Assembly (NCBI GenBank): GCA_029570835.1 | Contig: JAKPTX010000255.1 | Span: 36,949 to 100,948 of the forward strand | Length of the DNA stretch: 64,000 nucleotides | Source: Bacteroidota bacterium | GTDB lineage: Bacteria; Bacteroidota; Bacteroidia; Bacteroidales; WCHB1-69 | Reading direction: 5' to 3' | Part shown: in pieces, positions 9,101 through 17,907 of the stretch | Position numbering within the stretch: position 1 is the stretch's first letter | Layout of the letters: the number at the start of each line of letters is the position of its first letter | The notes under the pieces: model-generated | Told to the model about the DNA's origin: nothing | The model's database searches: none | The model's input: only the letters and a program-made list of their open reading frames with translations | Program-made: the position numbers and the translations under genes

Positions 9101-12100
9101 TGGGATTATGAGACGTTTTGATTATACTGACTTTGAATCTAATAACTACGAGTATATTGAGTTTTGGATGATGGATCCGTTTATTGAGAATCCGAATCAC
9201 AAAGGGGGAAAATTAGTGTTCAATCTGGGAGATATTTCTGAGGATATTCTGCGTGATGGGAAAAAGTTTTTTGAAAATGGATTGCCTGCAGATGGAAGTG
9301 ATACTGACGTAGAGTATACTGCGTGGGGACGTGTTCCTACCATACAACAGATAATCAACTCTTTTGATAATGATCCTAATGCCAGACCATTCCAGGATGT
9401 GGGATTGGATGGATTGACCGATGACATGGAAAAGAGTCACTATAATGAAACCTACTTGGAATTACTTCGAAATCAGTTTGGGGAAACCTCAATGGCATAC
9501 CTCAATGCAATTCAGGACCCCTCAGCAGATAACTTTCACTATTTCAGAGGTTCCGATTATGATGAGCAGGATGTAAAAATTGTAGAACGCTATAAATATT
9601 ACAACAACCAACAAGGAAACTCTCCTGCCAATACTCAAAATAATGAATCTTACTTAGCAGCTGAGACAACACAACCCGATGTGGAAGATGTGAATAATGA
9701 TAATACGCTCAGTGAAGAGGAAAAATATTATCAGTATGTGATTGAATTAAGCCCCGATCGGATGAATGTAGGAGAAAATTATATCAATGACATTTATGAA
9801 GCTATTCCGGAGAGATTACCTAATGGAACCTCCCCAATAACAAAATGGTATCAATTCCGTATTCCTATCAAAAATCCCGATCAAGTTGTAGGAAACATTT
9901 CAGGGTTTCACTCCATTAGATTTATGCGGGTCTTCATGAGAGAATTTGAGGAACCGATCATTTGTCGTTTGGCTACTTTTGAATTGGTAAAAAGTAATTG
10001 GAGAACATTTACCCATGAACTTTTTGAGGATGGAGAGTATATTCCCGGAGGGGATGTCAATACTGTCGTTAATGTGGGTACAGTAAATTTTGAGGAGAAT
10101 GCGAATAGGGTTCCTATTCCTTATGTTTTACCTCCGGGTATTGTAAGAGAGCAAATAAGTGGGATCGTTGTTTATCAACAAAATGAACAGTCCCTTTCTA
10201 TAAAAATTTCTGAATTGGCGGATGGAGATGCAAGAGCAATCTACAAAAATTCAAGTTTTGACATGCGTCAGTTTAAGAAATTGGAGATGTTTATCCACGC
10301 TGAAGACCTGTATAGTTCAGGAGAACTCAAGCAGGGAGATATTACTGTGTTTATACGCTTGGGTAGTGACTTTACTGACAACTACTATGAGTATGAGATT
10401 CCAATTGAAATAACTCCCTGGGGTGTTGGTAAAGATACAACCTTGATTTGGCCGGAAAAAAACAGAATGGCTATCGTTTTAGATTCGATTGTAGATATTA
10501 AACAAATTCGTAATAAGGCAGTGAGAGAGGGACACCATCTCAATAACGCAACTCCTTTTGTATATCGTTTGGAAAATGGGAATAAAGTAACCATTTTGGG
10601 GATGCCTAATTTAGCCTCTGTGAATACGATCATGCTGGGTGTGAGAAATCCCAAAAAACGATCGCTCAATGATGGGGATGATATGCTCCCTAAATCAGTA
10701 GAGATCTGGTTTAATGAGCTGCGTTTGGTGGGTTTTGACGACCGATCAGGGGTGGCAGCACTGGGTAGAGTCCGGATGAATTTAGCTGACCTGGGCGATT
10801 TAACCTTCTCCTCAACGTACTCAACACCCGGTTTTGGTTCTTTGGAGCAACCGATAACGGAGAGACAGATCGCGACGAAGTATAGCGTGGATGTAGCTAC
10901 AAACCTAGATGGAGGGAAAGTGTTGTTCCCTCAAAAATGGAATATTAAGATACCTCTTCATTACGACTTTTCTCAGGTTGGAGAACTCCCGGAATACAAT
11001 CCTCTTAATCCGGATGTGTTATTGGCTGAGGATTTAGCAACATATGATAATGCTGACGAAAGGGATTCAATTAGAGCGATGACTACGGTATTGGTACAGC
11101 GTCAAAATCTTAATATTACTAATGTGAGAAAAGAACGTGACCTGAATAAACCTCTAAAAATAAGACCTTGGGATATAGAAAATATAGATCTTTCCTATGC
11201 CTATTCAGAGGTTGCTAAACGGGATGTAGATGTCGAGTTTGATAACGAGATCCGCCATGAAGGTCAAATAGGCTATACTTATACAAGTACTCCTAAGAAT
11301 TATCGTCCATTCTCTAGAGTGAAGTTTTTGAAATCTTCGTGGTTACAGATTATTAGGGATGTGAATATCAATCCGTTACCTAAAAATATAACTTTTAGAA
11401 CTACGGTAACACGTGAGTTGAATGAGTTTAAATTGAGACCTAAGAGTAAAGGAAATATTATCATTGATACTAGTATAGTGAAAAATTTTATGTGGGTGAG
11501 AGATTATTCGGTACAATGGGATTTAACACAAGCATTGCGTTTGAACTATAAAGCACTTTCTACATCTCGTATTGATGAACCACCCGGGTTATTGGATACG
11601 AGGGAGAAGAAAGATTCCGTGTGGCTTAGTTTTAGAAACGGAGGTCGATCAACTCAGTTTATGCAGAGAATCGATGCTTCCTGGCAAGTGCCCCTCAATA
11701 AAATACCACTCTTTAAGTGGATTAATACCAATGTAACCTACAATGCTACTTATAATTTCACTGCATCACCACTTTCGTTGGCTCATCTTGGGAATACTAT
11801 TGATAACTCTAACCAAATGCAAGGGAATGTAACCTTTAATTTGGTAACCCTCTACGACGTAATTCCCTATTTTAAAAAAGTAAATCAGGGTACCCAACGG
11901 CGCCCTCAACCTTCAACAGGAAGGGGAGGTAAGCGGGAGGATCCCCTCGAAAATAAAGATCAATCAAAAGACACTGTAAAGGTAAATGTAGGTAAGTTGA
12001 TTTTAGATCACTCCCTGCGCTTTTTGATGATGGTACGTAGTGTTTCTGTTAATGTATCACAAGGTAGTGGAACGACTTTGCCGGGATATATGTATTCGCC

Positions 12101-13358
12101 TAATTTGTTTGGTGCCAGCTTTGTCAATGGCTCACCCGGAGCGCTCTTTATTTTAGGTGGACAACCCGATATACAACGTATGGCAGTGGATGGAGATTGG
12201 CTCACAAAAGATACGTTGTTGAATACTCCTTTCTTGCAACGTAAAAATCTGACCATCAATTTGAGAGCCAATGTAGAACCGTTCAATAATTTTAGAATTG
12301 ATGTAACGGCCAATAGGGTTTATACTCAATCATTTACTGAATATTTTAGGGCAGATAGTGAGGGAGTAATGCATCATTATTCGCCGATGACCTCAGGTAC
12401 ATTTAGTATTTCTTCGATAGGATTGGCAACCTTCTTCCGTGATCCGAATGAAATATTTGCAGAATTTAGAGATCTGAGAAAGATGATGGCAGAAAGGATC
12501 TCTACTCATAATCCAAATTATACCGGAGAGGTTGATCCTATAACCGGATTTCCGGTTGGATATAGTGGTGTCAATAAAGAGGTGTTGACTGCAGCCTTCT
12601 TGGCTACCTATGGCGGACAAAATAGTAAAACATTAGATGTAACCTCACCATTTCCTAAAATACCGCTTCCCAACTGGAGATTGAACTATAATGGATTGAC
12701 CAAAAATAAGTTCTTTGCGAAATACTTCCAAAACTTCTCTCTTACTCACTCTTATACAAATACATATGCTGTGGGTAATTTCTCAACTAATATCAACTAT
12801 GAAGAGGATGAACAAGGGAATCCGACAGCAATGGACCCACTGGGCAACTTTATTGCGAAAAGAGATTTTCAACAGATTTCGATCAATGAGCAGTTTGGAC
12901 CTTTTATCGGGTTTGACATGACATTGAAAAATAGTATGATGTTGAAAGTAGAGTATAAAACAGGGCGGAATGTGTCGATGAGCTTCGCCAATAATCAGAT
13001 TACGGAGATTAATACCAATGAGTTATCGGTCTCTTCTGGATATCGTTTTAAAGACCTGAAATTAGGATTTGTATTTTCCGGGGAAAGGAGACAAACAGTG
13101 AGCGATTTGAATGTTACTCTGGGTTTTTCATTGAGAGATAATGTGACGGTATTGAGAAAAATCGAAGAAAATCAAAATCAGGTTTCTGCCGGTATGCTTA
13201 CAGTTACTATTAATTTTTCTGCAGATTATCAAATTAGTCAGATGATAGGACTACGTTATTACTATAACCAAGTTATTAACAGAGCCAAAATATCTATACC
13301 CAACGACAACATGAACCTCGAGACAGGAATCAGTGTTCGTTTGCTGTTGGCTCAATAA
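6132..13358 (+). CDS. sprA: T9SS outer-membrane translocon protein SprA
   Basis: 2408 residues, within the usual 2300-2500 for SprA. SprA forms the giant outer-membrane beta-barrel through which T9SS cargo leaves the cell. Seen here: a basic then hydrophobic N-terminus (IRKATRRITSIMVIILFLTS) as signal peptide, repeated SprA-type segments, the conserved TTYIDDFESAK stretch near residue 840, and long alternating beta-strand sequence to a C-terminal beta-signature region. GTG at 6132 is used because it supplies the basic residues of the signal; ATG at 6171 is an alternative. The gene starts 19 bp after ruvA and may share its promoter. Two probable cargo proteins with sorting domains are in this window (M1 aminopeptidase, BNR propeller). 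Identity is secure. Confidence 0.97.
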   Translation: MAIRKATRRITSIMVIILFLTSLVWALPNYVNVFVQENSSSVQHESEVVETQENLTPPDSGLVSPIPQPINNPLQEGVLFSPFHLKVPPALQTRIYFDTITNQFVFRNMIGEVPYGPAASMDVSEFIEYDVRNETRNYWRSKGVKHSSDPNRRGGDGLIPQLRIGGDIFESIFGSNTIDVRPSGNVELLFGILHNRDKNPNLTARQQKRTEFKFDEKIQANVIAKVGDKISYNLNYNTESNFEFDNQMKLKFEGKEDDIIQLMEFGDVMLPLQSTLITGSQSLFGFKTALKFGKLTVTSVLTENRANTQTITISGGAQMQDFYFRADDYEANKHYFIAQYFRDHYNEYMSTLPLVGSPIVITRIEVWRTNIGAATVENRNIVAFTDLGEADPYFEGFHGSGYVLPSDMSNDLTVTVDTSMIRDISTASNNLRLLGLTAGEDYEKIENARLLSPNEYTFNSKLGFISLNTTLTSDQVLAVAFQYQVIGDNAVYQVGEFSNEVSSPGAIRVKLLKSTSLNTRSPLWKLMMKNVYNLNAYQLSNEKFRLNVLYTGDDEGVANGFFNTGSVKGIPLIRLMGLDRLNQQQDPYPDGVFDFVDGADVSGGTIVSRNGRIFFPTVEPFGKDLRAVIPEPEVADRYAYDSLYTMTKTLAQQYTSKNKFYIEGTYQSSYGSEFQLGAFNLPEGSVKVTAGGIPLVLNQDYTVNYGMGTVTITNEGVLKSGAPITISLENKNMMTERRMLGTNLDYRFNQDLNIGATILNLRERPLTNKVNYGNEPINNMIWGMNVAYKKEIPFITKLVDWLPFYSTTAKSFVQMDAEFAHFVPGHSRAVGKEGTTYIDDFESAKVSVDLGQRQFWVMASTPQGQPHWFREAMPVSSSEPARRQLAYGFNRAKLAWYIIDPLFYANTTATPSNLTKDDQSAPYARAVYEPELFPNREYSSAAQSTYMPVFNLAFYPNERGSYNYDVDGSEGFSSGVEADGSLKDPGSRWGGIMRRFDYTDFESNNYEYIEFWMMDPFIENPNHKGGKLVFNLGDISEDILRDGKKFFENGLPADGSDTDVEYTAWGRVPTIQQIINSFDNDPNARPFQDVGLDGLTDDMEKSHYNETYLELLRNQFGETSMAYLNAIQDPSADNFHYFRGSDYDEQDVKIVERYKYYNNQQGNSPANTQNNESYLAAETTQPDVEDVNNDNTLSEEEKYYQYVIELSPDRMNVGENYINDIYEAIPERLPNGTSPITKWYQFRIPIKNPDQVVGNISGFHSIRFMRVFMREFEEPIICRLATFELVKSNWRTFTHELFEDGEYIPGGDVNTVVNVGTVNFEENANRVPIPYVLPPGIVREQISGIVVYQQNEQSLSIKISELADGDARAIYKNSSFDMRQFKKLEMFIHAEDLYSSGELKQGDITVFIRLGSDFTDNYYEYEIPIEITPWGVGKDTTLIWPEKNRMAIVLDSIVDIKQIRNKAVREGHHLNNATPFVYRLENGNKVTILGMPNLASVNTIMLGVRNPKKRSLNDGDDMLPKSVEIWFNELRLVGFDDRSGVAALGRVRMNLADLGDLTFSSTYSTPGFGSLEQPITERQIATKYSVDVATNLDGGKVLFPQKWNIKIPLHYDFSQVGELPEYNPLNPDVLLAEDLATYDNADERDSIRAMTTVLVQRQNLNITNVRKERDLNKPLKIRPWDIENIDLSYAYSEVAKRDVDVEFDNEIRHEGQIGYTYTSTPKNYRPFSRVKFLKSSWLQIIRDVNINPLPKNITFRTTVTRELNEFKLRPKSKGNIIIDTSIVKNFMWVRDYSVQWDLTQALRLNYKALSTSRIDEPPGLLDTREKKDSVWLSFRNGGRSTQFMQRIDASWQVPLNKIPLFKWINTNVTYNATYNFTASPLSLAHLGNTIDNSNQMQGNVTFNLVTLYDVIPYFKKVNQGTQRRPQPSTGRGGKREDPLENKDQSKDTVKVNVGKLILDHSLRFLMMVRSVSVNVSQGSGTTLPGYMYSPNLFGASFVNGSPGALFILGGQPDIQRMAVDGDWLTKDTLLNTPFLQRKNLTINLRANVEPFNNFRIDVTANRVYTQSFTEYFRADSEGVMHHYSPMTSGTFSISSIGLATFFRDPNEIFAEFRDLRKMMAERISTHNPNYTGEVDPITGFPVGYSGVNKEVLTAAFLATYGGQNSKTLDVTSPFPKIPLPNWRLNYNGLTKNKFFAKYFQNFSLTHSYTNTYAVGNFSTNINYEEDEQGNPTAMDPLGNFIAKRDFQQISINEQFGPFIGFDMTLKNSMMLKVEYKTGRNVSMSFANNQITEINTNELSVSSGYRFKDLKLGFVFSGERRQTVSDLNVTLGFSLRDNVTVLRKIEENQNQVSAGMLTVTINFSADYQISQMIGLRYYYNQVINRAKISIPNDNMNLETGISVRLLLAQ

Positions 13359-13364
13359 TATAGT

Positions 13365-15296
13365 ATGATTACTCTCTCCAATATTTCTATTGGCTTTAAT
13401 GGTGAAATTCTTTTTAAAGATATCTCCTTTGTAGTGGGTGATAGAGATCGTATTGGGTTGGTGGGTAAAAATGGAGCCGGGAAAAGTACATTACTGAAGA
13501 TTATACATCGTCTTATAGAGCCTGAATCAGGAACAATGATTATCACTTCCGGACATCAAACGGGTTATCTTCCTCAGGAGATGGTTGCAAGCTTTGACAC
13601 TACTGTGTGGGAAGAAGCGATGAATGCTTTTACCGAGCAGATGGGATTGTTGAAAAAGATCGATAAGATAACTCAAGAGATATCAGAAAGATCCGATTAT
13701 GAGTCTGAAAGCTACATTAAGTTAACACAACAGCTGGCAGATGCCAATGAACGCTTTCACCTGATAGGTGGACATACCATGGAGGCAGAGACGGAAAAAG
13801 TTCTGTTGGGATTAGGATTTCCTGCTCAAGATTTTGATAGACCTCTTAAAGAATACAGCTCAGGATGGCAAATGAGAGTAGCCTTAGCTAAAATTCTGCT
13901 CCAAAAGCCTGAAATTCTACTTCTGGATGAACCTACAAATCACTTAGATATTGAATCTATCCAATGGTTGGAAGAGTATTTGGCGAACTATGATGGGGCA
14001 CTGCTACTGGTTTCTCACGATAGAACTTTTTTGGATCGGGTGACAAATAGAACAGTTGAGATTACGTTGGGAACGATTCAGGATTATAAATGTAGCTATT
14101 CTGACTACGTTCAACAGCGGATGGAACGAATTGAGATTCAATCTGCAGCCTATGAAAATCAACAAAGAGAGATTGCACAGATTGAGCGTTTTATTGAACG
14201 TTTCAGATATAAAGCCACCAAAGCAAAACAGGCACAGAGTAGAGTGAAAATGTTGGAAAAGATGGAACTGATAGAGGTGGATGAACTGGATCAATCTTCC
14301 ATTTCCTTCCAATTTCCTCCGGCACCGCACTCAGGGAAGGTGACCGTTGAAACTGAAGATTTGAACCTGGGTTACGGAGATCTTCAAGTACTCAAGCAGG
14401 TCAATTTTCACTTGAAAAGGGGAGAAAAGGTCGCTTTTGTTGGAAAGAATGGAGAAGGTAAATCGACTATGGTGAAAGCGATTGTTGGGGAATTGGAACC
14501 ACAACAGGGAGAGATTCGTTTGGGACATCAGGTGGTGATTGGATATTATGCACAAAATCAGGCACTGCTCTTAGATCCTAAAAAAACGGTGTTTGAAACA
14601 ATAGACCATGTAGCAGTGGGGGATATCAGAACGAAAATCAGAACTATTTTGGGGCGTTTTCTCTTTACTCCGGAGGATAGTGAAAAGAGGGTAGGAGTGT
14701 TATCAGGCGGAGAAAAGTCGAGACTGGCACTGGCGAAACTGTTGCTTTCACCTTTTAATCTTTTGATTTTGGACGAACCAACTAACCACCTTGATATGCA
14801 GTCGAAAGATGTGCTGAAAAATGCTCTCCTCCAATATGAGGGAAGCATGATTCTCGTATCTCACGACAGAGACTTTCTGGATGGTTTGATTGATCGCATT
14901 GTCGAGTTTAAAAACCATCAAATTCATAACTTTATCGGTGATCTCCATGAGTTTCTTGAAAAGAAAAAATTGGATAATCTGAAAGAATTGGAGAAAGCTC
15001 AAAAAAGTAAAATCAGAGAAGTAAAGACACCCGGATCCAATAAGATAGAGTATGAGAAGCGAAAAGAGAGGGAAGCAGCACGAAGAAAAGTACAAAATAG
15101 ACTTAATAGATTGGAAAAAGAGATCGATGAGCTCCATGCTAAGTTAACTGAAATAGAAGCTCATCTGGAAGATCCTACAACCTATGCACAGCAGATAGCT
15201 GATGGGTCCCTGTATAAACAATATGAGGAGATCAAAACTTTAGTCGAGGAAAAAGAGTTTGAGTGGTTGGAACTTCACGATGAGGAAGTAGATTAA
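13365..15296 (+). CDS. ABC-F family ATPase
   Basis: 643 residues with two ABC domains on one chain and no membrane segments, the ABC-F layout. First nucleotide-binding domain: Walker A GKNGAGKST (34-42), signature YSSGWQMRVALA, Walker B LLLDEPTNHLD (about 186). Second: Walker A GKNGEGKST (about 360), signature LSGGEKSRLALA (about 446), Walker B LILDEPTNHLD (about 467). The interdomain linker is helical (ERFIERFRYKATKAKQAQSR) and the last 90 residues form a charged coiled coil as in Uup/YheS relatives. ABC-F proteins act on the ribosome in translation or antibiotic protection; the subclass is not decided here. It begins 6 bp after sprA, so the two are probably co-transcribed. Confidence 0.94.
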   Translation: MITLSNISIGFNGEILFKDISFVVGDRDRIGLVGKNGAGKSTLLKIIHRLIEPESGTMIITSGHQTGYLPQEMVASFDTTVWEEAMNAFTEQMGLLKKIDKITQEISERSDYESESYIKLTQQLADANERFHLIGGHTMEAETEKVLLGLGFPAQDFDRPLKEYSSGWQMRVALAKILLQKPEILLLDEPTNHLDIESIQWLEEYLANYDGALLLVSHDRTFLDRVTNRTVEITLGTIQDYKCSYSDYVQQRMERIEIQSAAYENQQREIAQIERFIERFRYKATKAKQAQSRVKMLEKMELIEVDELDQSSISFQFPPAPHSGKVTVETEDLNLGYGDLQVLKQVNFHLKRGEKVAFVGKNGEGKSTMVKAIVGELEPQQGEIRLGHQVVIGYYAQNQALLLDPKKTVFETIDHVAVGDIRTKIRTILGRFLFTPEDSEKRVGVLSGGEKSRLALAKLLLSPFNLLILDEPTNHLDMQSKDVLKNALLQYEGSMILVSHDRDFLDGLIDRIVEFKNHQIHNFIGDLHEFLEKKKLDNLKELEKAQKSKIREVKTPGSNKIEYEKRKEREAARRKVQNRLNRLEKEIDELHAKLTEIEAHLEDPTTYAQQIADGSLYKQYEEIKTLVEEKEFEWLELHDEEVD

Positions 15297-15356
15297 CACT
15301 AATCATATTTTCATCATATATTTCGTAATAAAGTGCTGAGATTTTATGATTTATAT

Positions 15357-15364
15357 TATCTTTG
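15357..15364 (+). promoter_or_regulatory. predicted promoter -7 element (TATCTTTG)
   Basis: Exact TAnnTTTG match 20 bp before ATG 15384. Transcription would begin near 15369, which excludes the upstream in-frame starts and supports 15384 as the lipoprotein start. Confidence 0.65.
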
Positions 15365-15383
15365 CATGATGTTTCGTATCATT

Positions 15384-16274
15384 ATGCATAGATTGTTTTA
15401 TTTCTCGTTACTACTCTCTCTATTTTTCTTGTCGGGATGCCGTGAGGAAGAGGAGGATGTTTATAATCCAAAATCCCGATTGAGCGCTATCTTTGATTAT
15501 CAAAAGTCAGCCACTGCTCCCTTTGTGAAGTTTAGATACAATCAAAATAATCAGATTGAAAGGGTGGTTTTTGACCAGTATACTTACTTTGAGATGGAAT
15601 ATAATCCCGATAATCAAGTTTCAAAAATCGTAGGATACTTTAACTCAGATTCTTACGGCTATGTTTTGATCGATTATATTGACAAGAAAATGTCTAAAAT
15701 CTCTTATTATAACTATCCAGGTACTCTCTTTCAGGTGGATACTTTTTATCGTTACCGCGGTACACTGTACGCATACCAATCCTTCATTGTGCCCGCTAAT
15801 CTCCCTGCGAAGCGCCTCTTGGAACATGCTGATGCACTCTATTCTCATGTCATGCACCGCCATTCAATTTCTCAAATAGAGAGCTTATCTCCCTATAAAT
15901 CAGGGGAATTGCAATTGATTTCGCAGACTAATCTGAAGGTGAAACAAAAAAACATTGAGGAGATGGAGACTGTTTACGCTAACGGCTATACCATATTGGC
16001 TCAGTTTGAGTACGACGACAATCCTAATCCGCTATACGGGCTTCCTTTCGTTCTCATTAACTATTTTCCTTTCCCTTCAAGTCCGCTCACTGCCTATTCT
16101 GTAAATAATTTTGTTACCTCCACTTTTGAAGAGCATTACGGCACTCCTACAGGCGGTGAGAAAACTTGTTATACACTTGATTATCAGAAAAATAAATACC
16201 CAACCCATATTTACGTTCAACAAGATAATTCAAAAATATTGCGTTGGCGTTATCAATATGTGGACTCAAAATAA
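15384..16274 (+). CDS. putative lipoprotein, function unknown
   Basis: 296 residues from ATG 15384. N-terminal MHRLFYFSLLLSLFFLSGC is a lipoprotein signal with lipobox LSGC, followed by an acidic stretch REEEEDVYNP. The mature protein holds short alternating segments such as FRYNQNNQIERVVF, EMEYNPDNQVSKIVGYF and DYIDKKMSKISYY, resembling YD-type or DUF4595-like beta repeats of Bacteroidota surface lipoproteins; this is only a resemblance. It heads a cluster with a second lipoprotein (8 bp after) and a histidine kinase, so it may be involved in sensing at the envelope. The mature stretch ends with a plain hydrophilic tail. No close family recognised. Confidence 0.75.
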   Translation: MHRLFYFSLLLSLFFLSGCREEEEDVYNPKSRLSAIFDYQKSATAPFVKFRYNQNNQIERVVFDQYTYFEMEYNPDNQVSKIVGYFNSDSYGYVLIDYIDKKMSKISYYNYPGTLFQVDTFYRYRGTLYAYQSFIVPANLPAKRLLEHADALYSHVMHRHSISQIESLSPYKSGELQLISQTNLKVKQKNIEEMETVYANGYTILAQFEYDDNPNPLYGLPFVLINYFPFPSSPLTAYSVNNFVTSTFEEHYGTPTGGEKTCYTLDYQKNKYPTHIYVQQDNSKILRWRYQYVDSK

Positions 16275-16282
16275 AAATTATC

Positions 16283-16903
16283 ATGAAAAGATCTTTTTTG
16301 TCTTTTTTTTCTTTTTTATTAATAAAATTAGGGGGGAGCATATTCATCGTTCTTCTCTTATGGGGTTGCAGACCAGATCCTGATCCCCTCCCTCGCGAAG
16401 GTGTGGTAGTGGATCCTCAACCTAAAACATTGGCGCAAACTGTCGGCTATACAGTCAATAATAAGGCGATCTGTCAAGCTTCGATGAAAATGGGACATGA
16501 GGAGTCGGAATGTACCGGCTGTGTCATGATCAATGGTGTTTTAACCCATGTGCCTTGTCGTGGCCCCGGGAACGCCTGTACCGTTAATAGCGCTTTTTTA
16601 ATCGAAGTGGGTGAAAGTCACCCTTCACTTATTCCGGGAGATCCCTACTCTTACTATGTTGTTACTTCGCTCCCTCCTTCATTACTCGATTCTCTCAATA
16701 TAATAGATGATTTTGCCGACAATGATTTTATGCTGTTTCCCGGAAGATCTTTCTGGGTTACAGGTAGCTGGGTAAACTGGCGTTATCGTTGGATGAATAT
16801 TCCGGAGCAATATATAAAAAGAGATACCGAAGATAGCATGTTCTATTATGAACGTGTTTCCTTTACAGCCACCCCATTATTTGATAACGAAGAGGAAGAG
16901 TAA
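16283..16903 (+). CDS. putative Cys-containing lipoprotein, function unknown
   Basis: 206 residues from ATG 16283, which is placed directly before a strong basic-hydrophobic leader; the open frame extends 39 bp upstream into the previous gene. Lipobox LLWGC ends the leader. The mature part has a cluster of cysteines (ICQAS, ESECTGCVMING, VPCRG, GNACTV) that could form disulfides or bind a ligand. Oddity: the leader is interrupted by IKLGGS, encoded by six G at 16331-16336 after an A/T-rich run, the same local pattern as in the M28 peptidase leader; slippage would knock out the protein. The TAA stop overlaps the ATG of the kinase by one base, indicating translational coupling and a probable shared role with it. 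Confidence 0.72.
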   Translation: MKRSFLSFFSFLLIKLGGSIFIVLLLWGCRPDPDPLPREGVVVDPQPKTLAQTVGYTVNNKAICQASMKMGHEESECTGCVMINGVLTHVPCRGPGNACTVNSAFLIEVGESHPSLIPGDPYSYYVVTSLPPSLLDSLNIIDDFADNDFMLFPGRSFWVTGSWVNWRYRWMNIPEQYIKRDTEDSMFYYERVSFTATPLFDNEEEE

Positions 16904-17907
16904 TGAAAAGATTTACCGAAATAGCAGTACATGTTCTCTTTTGGGTATTGACGGGATGGTTTTTCGTCAAATACTCCTTCATTCGTCCTACAATTGGAGT
17001 TCAAAGGGAACTGCTTTCTGTTTTGATGATCATGGGTATAATCTATCTCAACTACTTTTTACTTTTCCCACAACTTTACAAAAAGGGACGTCAAGCACTC
17101 TATTGGATCGCTTCGCTTGCTCTTGTCCTTTTAATTACCATTATAGAGGTGCGCATCGCGGACCCGCTTGTCCGGAAACAGCTTTTTATAGAAGAAGCAT
17201 TGCTCAATCAATATATCAATTCTCTCTACTTTTTTATTGGTCTGCGTCAATTGGGGTTTTTGCTATTTTTCCTACTGTTACTTTTCTATCGGGAAGCAAA
17301 AAAGGTACAACGACTTGAAAAAGAGAAGTTTATGGTGGAATCGAACTATTTGAAGTCCAGGATTACTCCTCACTTCCTCTATAATGTACTCAATTCAATC
17401 TATGCAGATGCGATTGTACAAGATAAAAAACTACCCGACTATATTTTACAGCTCTCTAAACTATTGCACTATTATGTGGATGAATCGCATCAGGAACGGG
17501 TAACCGTTCGAGAAGAGATCGCTTTCTATCAGCAATATACGGAGATGGAGAATAAACGGTTTGACAACAAAGTGAAGCTTTCGTTTTACGCTGATACGTT
17601 CTCAGAGCGATTACTAATCCCCCCCCTTATTTTTGAACCCCTAATAGGAAATGCATTTAAATATGTTCCTAAGCAAGGAGATGGCTTTGTGGAGATTCAT
17701 ATTGAGAACAGGGATAATCAGGAACTCTTTTTCAGTTGTGTAAATAATAAATGGACACGACTGCCTGCACAAGAAAAAGCGACAGGGATCGGGTTGAAAA
17801 ACTTAAAAACTCGTTTGGATTTGCTCTATCCGAATCAATATCAACTGCAAATTGATGACAGGGAGTCGCAATATTGTGTTACGCTTGTAATTCCCTTCTT
17901 AGGATAA
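16903..17907 (+). CDS. LytS-type sensor histidine kinase
   Basis: 334 residues. Four hydrophobic helices (roughly residues 7-24, 37-53, 60-80, 105-127) form the membrane sensor, followed by a His_kinase (PF06580) domain: phosphoacceptor H157 in ITPHFLYNVLNSI, and an HATPase region with LIPPLIFEPLIGNAFKY (N box) and ATGIGLKNLKTRLDLLYP (G box). It would phosphorylate a LytTR response regulator; one lies immediately downstream in the opposite orientation. The ATG overlaps the stop of the preceding lipoprotein. The N-box codons contain eight consecutive C (17619-17626), a potentially slippery tract. The 3' end overlaps the regulator gene by 9 bp tail to tail. Confidence 0.92.
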   Translation: MKRFTEIAVHVLFWVLTGWFFVKYSFIRPTIGVQRELLSVLMIMGIIYLNYFLLFPQLYKKGRQALYWIASLALVLLITIIEVRIADPLVRKQLFIEEALLNQYINSLYFFIGLRQLGFLLFFLLLLFYREAKKVQRLEKEKFMVESNYLKSRITPHFLYNVLNSIYADAIVQDKKLPDYILQLSKLLHYYVDESHQERVTVREEIAFYQQYTEMENKRFDNKVKLSFYADTFSERLLIPPLIFEPLIGNAFKYVPKQGDGFVEIHIENRDNQELFFSCVNNKWTRLPAQEKATGIGLKNLKTRLDLLYPNQYQLQIDDRESQYCVTLVIPFLG

